Source: an uncultured Piscirickettsiaceae bacterium (GTDB lineage Bacteria; Pseudomonadota; Gammaproteobacteria; Methylococcales; Cycloclasticaceae). Taken from it: 64,000 bases of DNA. How positions within the stretch are numbered: position 1 is the first letter of the stretch; the number at the start of each line of letters is the position of its first letter. The position numbers and the translations under genes were made by a program. The notes below the pieces were generated by a model. That model worked only from the letters and a program-made list of their open reading frames with translations. It was not told where the DNA came from and made no database searches. Below, piece after piece: positions 1-9,398 of this stretch. The stretch is from the NCBI GenBank assembly GCA_913061075.1, contig CAJXSK010000002.1, forward strand, positions 274,968-338,967, in the 5' to 3' direction.

Positions 1-58
1 TCATTACAGCTATTGCTTGTTTTTTCATTAAGAATCATGAAAAAAGTTCTACGTAACA

Positions 59-86
59 CTTGAAAATATCTTTAGCGATCCTATTT
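59..86 (+). promoter_or_regulatory. candidate sigma32 (heat-shock) promoter of hsp20
   Basis: A CTTGAAA box (59-65) matches the sigma32 -35 consensus exactly. After a 13-base spacer, TCCTATTT (79-86) partly resembles the -10 consensus CCCCATNT. It lies 35 bases before the start of a small heat-shock gene, where such a promoter is expected. The -10 match is weak, so this is a prediction. Confidence 0.45.
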
Positions 87-120
87 AAGTAGTGTGAATA
101 ACTTAAACAGGAGAATTGAT

Positions 121-537
121 ATGGCAATTGTAAGATATGAACCATGGAATATTTTAGGCCGTGCATTATCAGGTGATGAAGACAGTGTCTCTTCAACCTC
201 AACATGGACACCTGCTGTGGACATTAAAGAAGAAGATGACCGTTTCGTCTTACATGCAGATGTGCCGGGTGTAAGTCCTGAAGAAATAGATGTGACGATG
301 GAAGATGGTGTTTTGACTGTTCGTGGTGAGCGTTCCAGTGAGTCAAAAGAAGAGAAAGATGGCTACAAAAGAGTTGAACGCTTCAATGGCACGTTTTATC
401 GACGTTTTGTATTACCTGATACAACCGATGAAGAGAAAATTAGTGCGAATTATGAAAAAGGTGTCCTTGAACTCATCATCCCTAAAAAGCCTACGGTCAT
501 GCCAAAACGTATTACGGTGAATGATAAGGGTAGTTAA
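121..537 (+). CDS. small heat-shock protein, Hsp20/alpha-crystallin family
   Basis: ATP-independent holdase chaperone of the cytoplasm that binds unfolding proteins under stress. The 138-residue product has the alpha-crystallin domain at about residues 30-130. It includes the typical DVPGV segment, the GVLTVRGER strand and a C-terminal GVLEL strand followed by an IPKK-like tail, and the length fits class A/B bacterial Hsp20. The ATG at 121 is chosen over an upstream in-frame GTG at 94 because AGGAG lies 7 bases before it. The gene stands alone, between a heat-shock-like promoter and a strong terminator, so it is probably monocistronic and heat inducible. Confidence 0.9.
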   Translation: MAIVRYEPWNILGRALSGDEDSVSSTSTWTPAVDIKEEDDRFVLHADVPGVSPEEIDVTMEDGVLTVRGERSSESKEEKDGYKRVERFNGTFYRRFVLPDTTDEEKISANYEKGVLELIIPKKPTVMPKRITVNDKGS

Positions 538-558
538 AAGAAGGGTGATATAAAAAAA

Positions 559-581
559 CGGGGCATTTGCCCCGTTTTTTT
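559..581 (+). terminator. rho-independent terminator after hsp20
   Basis: A CGGGGC/GCCCCG stem with a short ATTT loop is followed by a run of seven T, with A residues on the other flank. It ends the hsp20 transcript 22 bases after the stop codon and could also work weakly in reverse. Confidence 0.85.
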
Positions 582-644
582 ATATGTGAAAGCTTTTAAG
601 GTAGGATAAGGTCTGAGTTAGTGAACAAATCAACAAGGACAATA

Positions 645-1613
645 ATGCTTATTAAAAAACCAGCGTTACTAACAGAGAGCCACACAACCCCAAAACAAGA
701 TTTTGAGAAAAGCCGACCTTTAATTTCCGCTTCTCGTCGTCAATTTATGGCGCAAAGCTCAACTGTTATGTTGGTCGGTGGATTAGCGCCTAGCACGCTT
801 TGGGCGGGTAATAAAATTGAGAATTATAGTAAAAGTAAGTTTTCCCTTAAAGAAAAGCCGACGCCCTATGAGTATGTAACAACCTACAATAATTTTTATG
901 AATTTGGTACGTCTAAAGGGGACCCTGCTGTACGTGCACATTTACTCAAAACCAAACCATGGAGCGTCACGGTTGAAGGTGAAGTGGGTAAGCCGGGTGT
1001 TTACGATTTGGAAGATATTCTAAAACGCCAACAACTGGAAGAGCGCATTTATCGCTTACGTTGTGTCGAAGCGTGGTCTATGGTCGTCCCGTGGATTGGC
1101 TTTTCGTTAGCTGACCTTATTAAGCAGATGGAGCCAACGTCGAAGGCTAAGTACGTTGAATTTACAACCTTGTATGACCCTGAACAAATGCCGGGACAAA
1201 ATCGTCGAACGTTAAAGTGGCCCTATACAGAAGGGTTACGAATGGACGAAGCGATGAATCCTTTAACACTCATGGCGACGGGTTTATATGGCGAACAAAT
1301 GCCTAATCAAAATGGTGCGCCGTTACGTTTGATTGTGCCGTGGAAGTACGGGTTTAAAAGTATTAAATCGATTGTCAAGATTAGGCTAATTGAGCAGATG
1401 CCAAAAACATCATGGAATGAGTCAGCTAAAAACGAGTATGGATTTTATGCCAATGTGAATCCACAGGTGCCTCATCCAAGGTGGAGTCAAAGTCGCGAAC
1501 GTATAATCGGGGCTTCTTTATTTACGCCAAAACGTAAGACAGAGATGTTTAATGGGTACGGCGAACAAGTAGCCAGTATGTATAAAGATATGAACCTAAA
1601 AACCTTTTTTTAA
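645..1613 (+). CDS. msrP: protein-methionine-sulfoxide reductase, molybdopterin catalytic subunit MsrP (YedY)
   Basis: Periplasmic molybdoenzyme that reduces methionine sulfoxide in oxidised envelope proteins, taking electrons from the haem membrane protein MsrQ encoded next. It shows a twin-arginine export signal (SRRQF near residue 30), then the sulfite-oxidase-type fold. The [10 protein letters not shown] motif carries the cysteine that ligates molybdenum (about Cys140), and [16 protein letters not shown] is strongly conserved in YedY. The ATG at 645 has AAGGA 6 bases upstream; an in-frame GTG at 621 would add eight residues. The distance to msrQ is 13 bases, so the two form an operon. The family assignment is secure. 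Confidence 0.95.
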   Translation: MLIKKPALLTESHTTPKQDFEKSRPLISASRRQFMAQSSTVMLVGGLAPSTLWAGNKIENYSKSKFSLKEKPTPYEYVTTYNNFYEFGTSKGDPAVRAHLLKTKPWSVTVEGEVGKPGVYDLEDILKRQQLEERIYRLRCVEAWSMVVPWIGFSLADLIKQMEPTSKAKYVEFTTLYDPEQMPGQNRRTLKWPYTEGLRMDEAMNPLTLMATGLYGEQMPNQNGAPLRLIVPWKYGFKSIKSIVKIRLIEQMPKTSWNESAKNEYGFYANVNPQVPHPRWSQSRERIIGASLFTPKRKTEMFNGYGEQVASMYKDMNLKTFF

Positions 1614-1626
1614 AGGTTCATAACGT

Positions 1627-2244
1627 ATGGCAAAAAAAAGGTTATCTCGCTTTCAATGGGGTGTTATTAAAACGATGGTCTTCGTTGTTTGTTTGCTGCC
1701 TTTTGCAGTAATTACATGGGATGCATTGAATGACTTACTGGGTGCTGACCCAATTCAAACGTTACATTTTAGAACGGGTGATTGGACGTTACGGTTCTTG
1801 TTGATTACGCTAACGATGACGCCTATTCAGCGGTTGCTTAAGACGCCAGTACCGATTCGTTTCCGGCGAATGTTTGGCCTGTTTACTTTCTTTTATGCAA
1901 GCCTACATCTGCTGGTGTGGTTAGTGTTGGATCAATCGTTTAGCTTAGACAATATGATAGAAGATGTGCCAGAAAGCCCATATATTATATTAGGCTTGGC
2001 AGCCTATATCATGTTGATGTTGCTTGCAGTGACCTCAACAGCCGGGATGATGAGACGCCTAGGTAGAAAGTGGGATTCGTTACATAAATTAGTTTACGTG
2101 ATTGCTATAGCGGGCGTTGTTCACTTTTTTTGGCTAACAAAATTAGATTATCAAGAGCCTATTATTTACGCCATCGCGTTATCAGCGTTGTTAGCATTTA
2201 GATGGCGCAAGTTTAAAGCAATGTTTTCTTTCAGTAATGGTTAA
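1627..2244 (+). CDS. msrQ: MsrQ (YedZ), haem-binding membrane subunit of the MsrPQ repair system
   Basis: Inner-membrane b-type haem protein that passes electrons from the quinone pool or flavins to MsrP. The 205-residue product has about six hydrophobic segments of the ferric-reductase-like type. Conserved histidines sit in the ASLHLLVW segment and in the LHKLVYVIAIAGVVHFFW segment, as in YedZ haem ligation. It follows msrP after 13 bases, and its last 8 bases overlap the next gene, so all three are probably cotranscribed. Confidence 0.93.
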   Translation: MAKKRLSRFQWGVIKTMVFVVCLLPFAVITWDALNDLLGADPIQTLHFRTGDWTLRFLLITLTMTPIQRLLKTPVPIRFRRMFGLFTFFYASLHLLVWLVLDQSFSLDNMIEDVPESPYIILGLAAYIMLMLLAVTSTAGMMRRLGRKWDSLHKLVYVIAIAGVVHFFWLTKLDYQEPIIYAIALSALLAFRWRKFKAMFSFSNG

Positions 2245-3220
2245 TCAGTTCATACCCGCAAAGTGGTTATCTAATCCACATGTACAAACACTATGGCCTT
2301 CTTTTTTTCGAAAATCGCTAGATTTAAATCGTGTGAGAGAACGTTTTAAAACGCCCGATGGCGATTTTTTCGACGTAGATTGGTATGGCAGTGGTGATAA
2401 AGGCATCGTTATACTACTTCACGGTTTAACGGGCTGTTCTAATTCCCATTATGTGTTGGGTTTACAGTTTAAGCTTGAACAACAAGGTTTTACGGTTGCG
2501 GCCATAAACTTTCGTGCCTGCAGTGGTGAGCCTAATCTAAAAGCGGGTAGTTATCATGCAGGGTTCACGAATGATATTCACCAATTGTATCAAACGGTTC
2601 GCGCCCGCCATCCAAAGGGTCCGATTTATACGGTGGGTTTTTCCTTAGGTGGGAATATTATGCTGAAGTGGCTAGGCGAAAAGTCGACTGAATTGGACAT
2701 TGCAGCAGCAGTGACAGTGTCTGTCCCATATAAGTTAGCCAATTGTGCGGATAAAGTGGATCAAGGGTTTTCGAAAATTTACCGTGAACATCTGATTGGT
2801 GCAATGAAAAAGAAGTTAGCCAATAAACGATTATTTTTTAAAACGAACAACATGTTGAAGGAATTCGAAAAACTAGATGCATTAGGCGATATTAGTTGGG
2901 TTAAATCGTTTTGGGAGTTTGATCATCACGTAGTGGCGGTGTTACATGGGTTTGATGGTGTCGACGACTATTATGAACAGTGCGGTTCAATAAGCTACTT
3001 GAAAGATATAAAAGTACCCACGTTATTAATTCACGCAAAGGATGACCCATTTATGTCACCGGCTGTTTTGCCACAAGAAAGTGAGCTGTCAGACACTACC
3101 CAGTTATTTGTAACTGATCAGGGTGGGCATGTTGGGTTTATCAGTCGGGGTGGAGAGCCGAGTAAGCGGTATTGGTTGGAGCAAGTGATCCCCCAATTTA
3201 TTAAAGACGCAGACAGTTGA
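2237..3220 (+). CDS. alpha/beta-hydrolase of the YheT family
   Basis: Predicted esterase-like alpha/beta hydrolase; the physiological substrate of the family is not established. The 327-residue sequence has an oxyanion LLHGLTG motif near residue 62, the nucleophile elbow GFSLGG with Ser136, a late acid region (HAKDDPFM) and a terminal His in QGGHVGF. The N-terminal ANP-like segment NPHVQTLWPSFFR is characteristic of YheT proteins. Its start overlaps the end of msrQ by 8 bases, which suggests translational coupling. Membership of the family is clear; the function is not. Confidence 0.85.
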   Translation: MVNQFIPAKWLSNPHVQTLWPSFFRKSLDLNRVRERFKTPDGDFFDVDWYGSGDKGIVILLHGLTGCSNSHYVLGLQFKLEQQGFTVAAINFRACSGEPNLKAGSYHAGFTNDIHQLYQTVRARHPKGPIYTVGFSLGGNIMLKWLGEKSTELDIAAAVTVSVPYKLANCADKVDQGFSKIYREHLIGAMKKKLANKRLFFKTNNMLKEFEKLDALGDISWVKSFWEFDHHVVAVLHGFDGVDDYYEQCGSISYLKDIKVPTLLIHAKDDPFMSPAVLPQESELSDTTQLFVTDQGGHVGFISRGGEPSKRYWLEQVIPQFIKDADS

Positions 3221-3292
3221 ATTCATGCGCCGTTGTAATGTTGAGCTTGTTTTGTAATAAACACGTGTATGTACTATGATTTGTATCAACAT

Positions 3293-3637
3293 ATGATTAT
3301 TTCATTTAAAAAACCAACTCGACATTTTGCACATATAATACTATGTGGGCTGGTGTTGTTTACGTTGATATTTACAACGGTAGTGAACGCATCGGCTGAT
3401 ACAACAGCTGTTTGTAAAGACATGGTGATGCAAGAGTCGATGGCTGAAAGTGCTGACTGTTGCGAGTTAGATGTAATGCCAGACTGCTGCAAAACGTGTA
3501 ACGCCAGTGTGCAATATTTTTCAGATTCAATTGAGTTTTCTATCGATAAACCTGAAACAGCGACTGTTGGTCGTGTGGTTTTGCAATACTCGTCTATAAA
3601 CCCTTCCCCCTTGCTTAGGCCCCCCGTCATTTCATAA
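3293..3637 (+). CDS. small secreted cysteine-rich protein ahead of the Cu/Ag efflux operon
   Basis: I do not recognise a named family. The protein has a basic N-terminus and a hydrophobic signal or anchor segment ending near NASA (about residue 36). A short mature part follows with several cysteines (CKDM, DCCELD, DCCKTCNA) and methionines, a composition suited to binding soft metals such as Cu(I) or Ag(I). The ATG at 3293 is preferred to one at 3269, which sits in a promoter-like stretch. It lies 56 bases before the outer-membrane efflux gene on the same strand, so a role as metal-binding accessory protein of that operon is inferred, as with CopL/DUF2946-like proteins. Confidence 0.6.
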   Translation: MIISFKKPTRHFAHIILCGLVLFTLIFTTVVNASADTTAVCKDMVMQESMAESADCCELDVMPDCCKTCNASVQYFSDSIEFSIDKPETATVGRVVLQYSSINPSPLLRPPVIS

Positions 3638-3693
3638 ACGTTATTTTGTACCCGCTTACGTGGGTGTTTGTTAATAATTTTTAGGGAGATGAC

Positions 3694-4956
3694 ATGCGTC
3701 AACTCAACGTTTTTTTAAGTCAAATCAGCTGTGCCGTGTTTTTATCTTTTTCGTCGCTCGTGCTTGCGTCAAACTTATCGTTAACTGATGCGGAAAATGC
3801 TGCTCTAGTTGCTGACCCGGCTATAGAGAGAAATGATGCACTGGCAGCGTCAATATCTGAAACTGCCATTGCCGATGGTCAATTAGCTGACCCTAAACTC
3901 ACATTTGGTTTATTCAATTTGCCTAGTGATGATTTTGATTTAAATAAAAATTCGGCGACTCAATTAAGACTAGGCGTAAAACAAGCCTTGCCAAAAGGCG
4001 ATACGTTACGGTTTAAAAAGCTAAAGGGTGCGCAATATGCTTTAGCTAAAAAACACCAAACGGAGTGGTTGAAAAGGAAGACGTTACTTGATGTTCGACT
4101 GAGTTATTTGGAGTCCTTTTATCATCAAGGCACAGTTGAGATTTTAAATAAAAACCGCCGTTACTTTGTTGATTTATTAAAAACCACAGAAAACTTTTAT
4201 GGTGTTGGAAGAGTAAACCAACAAGATGTTTTATTGGCAAAGCTTGAACTATCTCGTCTGGAAGACCGTATCAATCAGGCACAAAATTTATTCGAAATAA
4301 ACAAAGCGATGTTAGGCAAATGGGTGCCTAGCGCCCAACAGCAGGATTTAGACGATAAATTACCGATGTTAAAGAGTCCTACAAGCTTAAAACAAACAGA
4401 ACTGTCGTTAATTCATCACCCCATGGTGCAAATTGATGATGCATTGGTGGCAGCCGCTAAACAAGATGTACTGTTGGCTGAAGAGCAATATAAGCCGGGT
4501 TTTAACGTGGGCGTTGAATACCGTAAACGCTTTGGAGACGAGCTGAATGGACAGCATCGTGCAGATTTGGTCGCTGCGATGGTGACGATGGAGCTGCCAA
4601 TTTTTCCTGAAAAACGTCAGGATAAAAGACTGTCTTCAAGTCAGTATGGGTATCAGTCGTTTAAATTAAAGCGCTCAGATACGTTGCGAAATATGCGCCA
4701 ACAATTGAATCAGCATTACGGTAATTGGCTGCGCTTAACGGAACGTTCCGAACGTTATAAAACCTACTTGCAACAACAAGCAACGGAAAATACGAAAGCG
4801 GCTCTACGTGCTTACCAAAGTGGCGTGGCCGATTTCTCTACCTTGTTGCAAGCGAGAATAACTGAATTGGAAACAGGCATTCAACATAACCGAATAAATG
4901 TAGATAAAACAAAAGCGCAGGCGCGGGTATTGTTTTATAGCGTTTCAAAAGAGTAA
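3694..4956 (+). CDS. cusC: outer-membrane efflux protein, TolC/CusC-like
   Basis: Outer-membrane channel of a tripartite heavy-metal RND pump. The 420-residue protein has a signal peptide (cleavage near VLAS), then the two internally repeated OEP regions rich in long amphipathic helices, with an LSYLESFYHQG stretch and a C-terminal TLLQARITELETG segment. The length is normal for CusC/CzcC. GGGAG lies 8 bases before ATG 3694. The gap to the adaptor gene is 9 bases. The name CusC rests on the pump gene downstream being of CusA type; the channel sequence alone does not decide the metal. Confidence 0.82.
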   Translation: MRQLNVFLSQISCAVFLSFSSLVLASNLSLTDAENAALVADPAIERNDALAASISETAIADGQLADPKLTFGLFNLPSDDFDLNKNSATQLRLGVKQALPKGDTLRFKKLKGAQYALAKKHQTEWLKRKTLLDVRLSYLESFYHQGTVEILNKNRRYFVDLLKTTENFYGVGRVNQQDVLLAKLELSRLEDRINQAQNLFEINKAMLGKWVPSAQQQDLDDKLPMLKSPTSLKQTELSLIHHPMVQIDDALVAAAKQDVLLAEEQYKPGFNVGVEYRKRFGDELNGQHRADLVAAMVTMELPIFPEKRQDKRLSSSQYGYQSFKLKRSDTLRNMRQQLNQHYGNWLRLTERSERYKTYLQQQATENTKAALRAYQSGVADFSTLLQARITELETGIQHNRINVDKTKAQARVLFYSVSKE

Positions 4957-4965
4957 GGAAATAGG

Positions 4966-6168
4966 ATGGATACTTATAAATTATTACGAGTGGTTTTAAC
5001 GTTAAGCGTTGTTTTCTTATGTGGCGTAACCGTGACGTTTGCGGATGAAAAGGATGAGAAAAAAGTGTTGTACTGGGTTGCGCCGATGGACCCAAACTTT
5101 AAACGGGATAAGCCAGGGAAATCACCCATGGGTATGGCGTTGGTGCCTATCTACGAGGATAACGGATCAGGCGGAGGCGTGAGCATTTCGCCAAACGTCG
5201 TACAAAACTTTGGAATTCGTGTGGCACCGGTTGAGCGTACACGCTTGTGGCGTGGCATCAATACGGTGGGTTATGTTGATTATAATGAGGCCAAAGTTAG
5301 CCATATTCATTTACGAACAGCAGGGTGGATTGAGCATTTGGCCACACATTCGGTGGGTGAGCGCTTTAAAAAGGGCGATATTATGCTGGAGCTCTATTCG
5401 CCTGAATTGGTGAATGCTCAAGAAGAGTATGTGCAAGCGCTTAGGTCGGGTAATAAACAACTGATTAAATTATCTGCACGCCGTTTGTCATCTTTAGGTT
5501 TGGTTGATAAACAAATAAAGAAACTTAGAAAGACACGACAAGTACTGCAAACTGTGCCTGTTTATGCGGACCAGAATGGTGTTGTATCGAAGTTATCAGT
5601 TCGTCACGGCATGTATGTAAAACCATCAAACAAAGTGATGAGTTTGGCAGACTTATCATCCGTTTGGTTGCTTGTTGATGTTTTTGAAAAGCAAGCAAAC
5701 TGGGTAAAAGTGGGGGATCCTGCCGAAGTTCGTTTGTCGTATCAACCGGGTAAAGTTTGGAAAGGGAAAGTGAATTATATATACCCATCACTTGATATCA
5801 AGACGCGGTCTTTAAAAGTTCGTTTAGTGTTTGATAATCGGGGCGAAATGTTAAAGCCGAATATGTTTGCTAAGGTTAAAATTTTCAGTGGCGCAAAGAA
5901 TAATATCCTTGTCATTCCAACAGAGGCGTTAATACGAACAGGCGTTGAAGAGCGCGTAATTATATCGAAAGGTGACGGGAAGTTTGAGCCAAGAACAGTG
6001 ACTTCAGGCCTCGAAAGCGGCGATTATATTGAGTTATTAACGGGTGTTATTGAAGGTGATCAAGTGGTTGTTTCAGGTCAATTTTTAATTGATTCCGAGG
6101 CCAGTTTACGCGGGAGCATGAGTAGACTATCCACAGATAGTGGTGAAAGCATGCAGGAGATGAAATGA
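4966..6168 (+). CDS. cusB: periplasmic adaptor (membrane fusion) protein of a Cu/Ag RND efflux pump, CusB-like
   Basis: Links the inner-membrane pump to the outer-membrane channel and, in CusB, hands metal to the pump. After a signal peptide (about 1-26) there is a heavy-metal-binding segment at residues 36-64. It carries the APMDP and KSPMGM motifs typical of CusB-type adaptors. Barrel-sandwich lipoyl, helical hairpin and beta-barrel regions follow (GDIMLELYSPEL, PVYADQNGVV, VWLLVDVFE). The length of 400 residues is usual. Its stop overlaps the pump start by four bases (ATGA), so translation is coupled. Confidence 0.88.
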   Translation: MDTYKLLRVVLTLSVVFLCGVTVTFADEKDEKKVLYWVAPMDPNFKRDKPGKSPMGMALVPIYEDNGSGGGVSISPNVVQNFGIRVAPVERTRLWRGINTVGYVDYNEAKVSHIHLRTAGWIEHLATHSVGERFKKGDIMLELYSPELVNAQEEYVQALRSGNKQLIKLSARRLSSLGLVDKQIKKLRKTRQVLQTVPVYADQNGVVSKLSVRHGMYVKPSNKVMSLADLSSVWLLVDVFEKQANWVKVGDPAEVRLSYQPGKVWKGKVNYIYPSLDIKTRSLKVRLVFDNRGEMLKPNMFAKVKIFSGAKNNILVIPTEALIRTGVEERVIISKGDGKFEPRTVTSGLESGDYIELLTGVIEGDQVVVSGQFLIDSEASLRGSMSRLSTDSGESMQEMK

Positions 6169-9100
6169 TCTCGCATGTGATTCATTGGTCGATTAAAAAC
6201 CGGGTGTTGATACTGCTCCTCACCGGTTTAATTACAGGCTGGGGGGTATTGTCGGTAAAGAATATACCGTTGGATGCCATTCCAGATTTATCCGATGTGC
6301 AGGTAATTATTAAGACCAATTACCCAGGGCAAGCACCACAAGTAGTAGAAGACCAGGTGACCTACCCATTAACAACAGCCATGTTATCGGTGCCAAAAGC
6401 GGTTAATGTTCGTGGTTATTCATTTTTTGGCGATTCGTATGTATACGTTATTTTTGAAGATGGAACAGACTTGTATTGGGCGCGTGCACGTGTGCTTGAA
6501 TACCTAAGCCAAGCAGCAGCAAACTTGCCAGAACAAGCCAAGCCAAAATTAGGCCCAGATGCGACAGGTGTTGGTTGGGTGTATGAATATGCTTTGGTCG
6601 ACCGCAGCGGGAAAAATGATTTAGCGCAGTTAAGAAGTTTACAAGACTGGTTCTTGAAATTTGAATTACAAACAGTTCATGGCGTGTCTGAAGTAGCGAC
6701 GATTGGCGGCATGGTGAAGCAATACCAAGTGATTGTTAATCCAGATAGTTTGCGGGCTTATAACTTACCGATAGATGCGGTTAGAAAGGCCATTCAACAA
6801 GGTAATCAGGAAACTGGCGGTTCGGTTATTGAAATGGCAGAAGCCGAATATATGATTCGTGCGACGGGCTATATCGACAGTTTGGATGATTTAAGAAACA
6901 TACCAGTGATGGTGAGTAAAGAAGGGACGCCTTTACTGTTATCAGATGTCGCAGAAATTCGTTTAGGGCCACAAATGCGACGAGGTGTAGCCGAGTTGGA
7001 CGGTGAAGGTGAAGTGGTTGGTGGCGTTATTGTGATGCGTTCGGGTGAAAACGCACTAACGACCATTGATGCGGTCAAGGCTAAATTAGAGACGTTAAAG
7101 GCTAGCTTGCCTGAAGGTGTGGAGATCGTGACGACTTATGATCGTTCCTCATTGATATTACGAGCAGTCGATACGCTTAATTCCAAACTCATTGAAGAGT
7201 TTCTTGTGGTCGCTTTAATTTGCGCCATTTTCTTATTTCATTTTCGCTCATCATTGGTAGTGATTTTATCGTTACCAGTCGGTATTCTCATGGCTTTTAT
7301 TGTGATGCGCCACTTAGGTATTAATGCCAATATCATGTCGTTGGGTGGCATTGCGATTGCGATTGGCGCGATGGTGGATGCGGCGGTGGTAATGATTGAA
7401 AACGCGCACAAACAAATGGAAGGAAAAACAATTAACGATGAGAACCGCTGGCAAATTATCGCCAAAGCAGCGTCTGAAGTGGGGCCGGCGTTATTTTTCT
7501 CGTTAGTTATTATTACCCTGAGCTTTCTCCCTGTGTTTACTTTAGAAGCACAAGAGGGGCGTTTATTTTCACCATTAGCCTATACCAAAACATTTGCTAT
7601 GGCGGGCGCTGCGTTGTTATCCATTACGCTAGTGCCTGTGTTAATGGGGTACTTTATTCGTGGCAATATTAGGCCGGAAAGTGAAAACCCAATAAATCGT
7701 GGATTAATAACAATATACCGCCCTGCGATTAATTGGTTATTGGCATCACCTAAGCAGGTTATTTTGGTTGGGGTTTTATTATTAATGGTGGGATTTTATC
7801 CGGCGAACAAGTTGGGCTCAGAATTTATGCCTGATTTAGACGAGGGTGATTTGCTGTACATGCCAAGTACATTCCCCTCTATTTCGGTTGGTAAGGCTAA
7901 GCAGTTTTTACAGCAAACTGATAAGATTATTAAAACCACACCTGAAGTAAAAAGCGTCTTTGGTAAAATTGGTCGGGCTGATAGCGCAACGGATCCTGCG
8001 CCGTTAACGATGGTTGAAACCACGATTCAATTCAAGCCTAAATCAGAATGGCGTGAGGGCATGACCATTGAAAAAATTCGCGATGAGTTAGACAGTAAAC
8101 TGAAAATCCCAGGTATCTCAAATATATGGGTAATGCCGATTAAAAACCGTATTGATATGTTGGCAACCGGTATAAAAACGCCCGTTGGCCTTAAAGTGGC
8201 TGGCTCGGATTTAAATGTTATTCAAAAAATAGGCGAACAAATAGAAACGGAGCTTAACCAGTTAGAGGGCACAGCCTCGGTTTATTCTGAAAGAGTGGCA
8301 TCTGGCCGTTACGTAACGATTGATATTGATCGCTTAGCAACGGCGCGTTTTGGTCTAAACATCAGTGATGTTCAAATGGTGGTTAAAACCGCGTTGGGCG
8401 GTATGGAAGTGGCTCAATCGGTCGAAGGTTTAGAGCGTTACCCAATTAACATTCGCTACCCACGAGATTATCGGAATACGTTAGAAAAAATCAAGCAGTT
8501 GCCGGTTGTTACGCCTAATAACGCGCATATTCCACTGTCAGAACTAGCGAATATTCGCATAGAGCAAGGCCCAGGCATGATTAAAACGGAGAATGCTCGC
8601 CTTAATGGCTGGATTTATGTGGATGTGTCAGATGATGATATTGGTACGTATGTTCAACGGGCAAAAAAACGCATTAATGACACCATACAATTACCGGCGG
8701 GGTATTCAATTAGCTGGTCAGGCCAATATGAGTATTTACAACGTGCAGCCGATAAAATGAAAACGGTTGTGCCCGCCACGTTGGCCGTCATCATACTGTT
8801 GCTGTATTTAAACTTTAGAAACCTAACAGAAGTAGTGATTATTATAGGCACTTTACCCATGGCTTTAACGGGTGGAATTTGGCTGCTATATTTATTGGGC
8901 TACAACTTATCTGTTGCTGTTGCTGTTGGTTTTATTGCCTTAGCTGGGGTATCCATAGAAATAGGCGTCATTATGTTGGTGTATTTGAATCAGGCGTTAC
9001 AAGAACAAATTAAAGCAGCAGAAGAGCGAGGCGAAGAACTAACAATCGTTGATATACAACAAGCGGTTAAATCGGGCGCATTAAAAAGAATACGACCGAT

Positions 9101-9284
9101 TGTGATGACGGTGATGGCGATTATTGCGGGTTTATTACCTATTATGTTGGGCTCTGGAACAGGCTCAGAAGTGATGCGTCGAATCGCTGCGCCCATGGTT
9201 GGCGGCATGCTGAGTACGTTAATTTTTTCATTATTTTTGTTACCAGCTATATTTTTGTTATGGAAAACAGCAAAAATAAAATAG
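6165..9284 (+). CDS. cusA: heavy-metal RND pump, CusA (HME4) type, predicted Cu(I)/Ag(I) exporter
   Basis: Proton-driven inner-membrane transporter of 1039 residues, full length for the HME family, with twelve predicted membrane segments and two large periplasmic loops. The fourth-membrane-segment signature is AIGAMVDAAVVMIEN (about residues 399-413). That is the HME4 form of monovalent-cation CusA pumps, rather than the DFGxxxDGA form of CzcA/NccA. Methionine-rich segments occur in the periplasmic part, but I did not map the individual CusA metal-site methionines. The C-terminus is complete (ending in WKTAKIK), which matters because a second RND tail follows immediately. Confidence 0.9.
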   Translation: MISHVIHWSIKNRVLILLLTGLITGWGVLSVKNIPLDAIPDLSDVQVIIKTNYPGQAPQVVEDQVTYPLTTAMLSVPKAVNVRGYSFFGDSYVYVIFEDGTDLYWARARVLEYLSQAAANLPEQAKPKLGPDATGVGWVYEYALVDRSGKNDLAQLRSLQDWFLKFELQTVHGVSEVATIGGMVKQYQVIVNPDSLRAYNLPIDAVRKAIQQGNQETGGSVIEMAEAEYMIRATGYIDSLDDLRNIPVMVSKEGTPLLLSDVAEIRLGPQMRRGVAELDGEGEVVGGVIVMRSGENALTTIDAVKAKLETLKASLPEGVEIVTTYDRSSLILRAVDTLNSKLIEEFLVVALICAIFLFHFRSSLVVILSLPVGILMAFIVMRHLGINANIMSLGGIAIAIGAMVDAAVVMIENAHKQMEGKTINDENRWQIIAKAASEVGPALFFSLVIITLSFLPVFTLEAQEGRLFSPLAYTKTFAMAGAALLSITLVPVLMGYFIRGNIRPESENPINRGLITIYRPAINWLLASPKQVILVGVLLLMVGFYPANKLGSEFMPDLDEGDLLYMPSTFPSISVGKAKQFLQQTDKIIKTTPEVKSVFGKIGRADSATDPAPLTMVETTIQFKPKSEWREGMTIEKIRDELDSKLKIPGISNIWVMPIKNRIDMLATGIKTPVGLKVAGSDLNVIQKIGEQIETELNQLEGTASVYSERVASGRYVTIDIDRLATARFGLNISDVQMVVKTALGGMEVAQSVEGLERYPINIRYPRDYRNTLEKIKQLPVVTPNNAHIPLSELANIRIEQGPGMIKTENARLNGWIYVDVSDDDIGTYVQRAKKRINDTIQLPAGYSISWSGQYEYLQRAADKMKTVVPATLAVIILLLYLNFRNLTEVVIIIGTLPMALTGGIWLLYLLGYNLSVAVAVGFIALAGVSIEIGVIMLVYLNQALQEQIKAAEERGEELTIVDIQQAVKSGALKRIRPIVMTVMAIIAGLLPIMLGSGTGSEVMRRIAAPMVGGMLSTLIFSLFLLPAIFLLWKTAKIK

Positions 9285-9391
9285 CCGAATTGACAGTGAT
9301 GGTAGGTGGCCTGTTTTCTGCGACCTTATTAACATTAGTCGTTATTCCTGCGTTATATTCGTTCTTTTCAAAACAGCACCTTACTCAATAG
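9260..9391 (+). pseudogene. C-terminal remnant of a second RND heavy-metal pump
   Basis: In a different frame from cusA and overlapping its last 25 bases, a 43-codon frame reads MENSKNKIAELTV, then MVGGLFSATLLTLVVIPALY and a short basic tail to TAG at 9391. The VGG...S.LLTL.VIPA(L/I)Y pattern is the last transmembrane helix of CzcA/AcrB-type pumps. The cusA product already has its own version of this helix (MVGGMLSTLIFSLFLLPAIF). The simplest reading is debris of a former pump gene left by deletion or recombination between tandem RND genes. It is unlikely to be translated usefully. Confidence 0.7.
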
Positions 9392-9398
9392 GAAAAAC

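Noticed and set aside
3286..3702. 138-codon open frame on the minus strand
   Set aside because: It is antisense to the cysteine-rich gene, which has a proper signal peptide; the antisense reading shows no domain or ribosome site.
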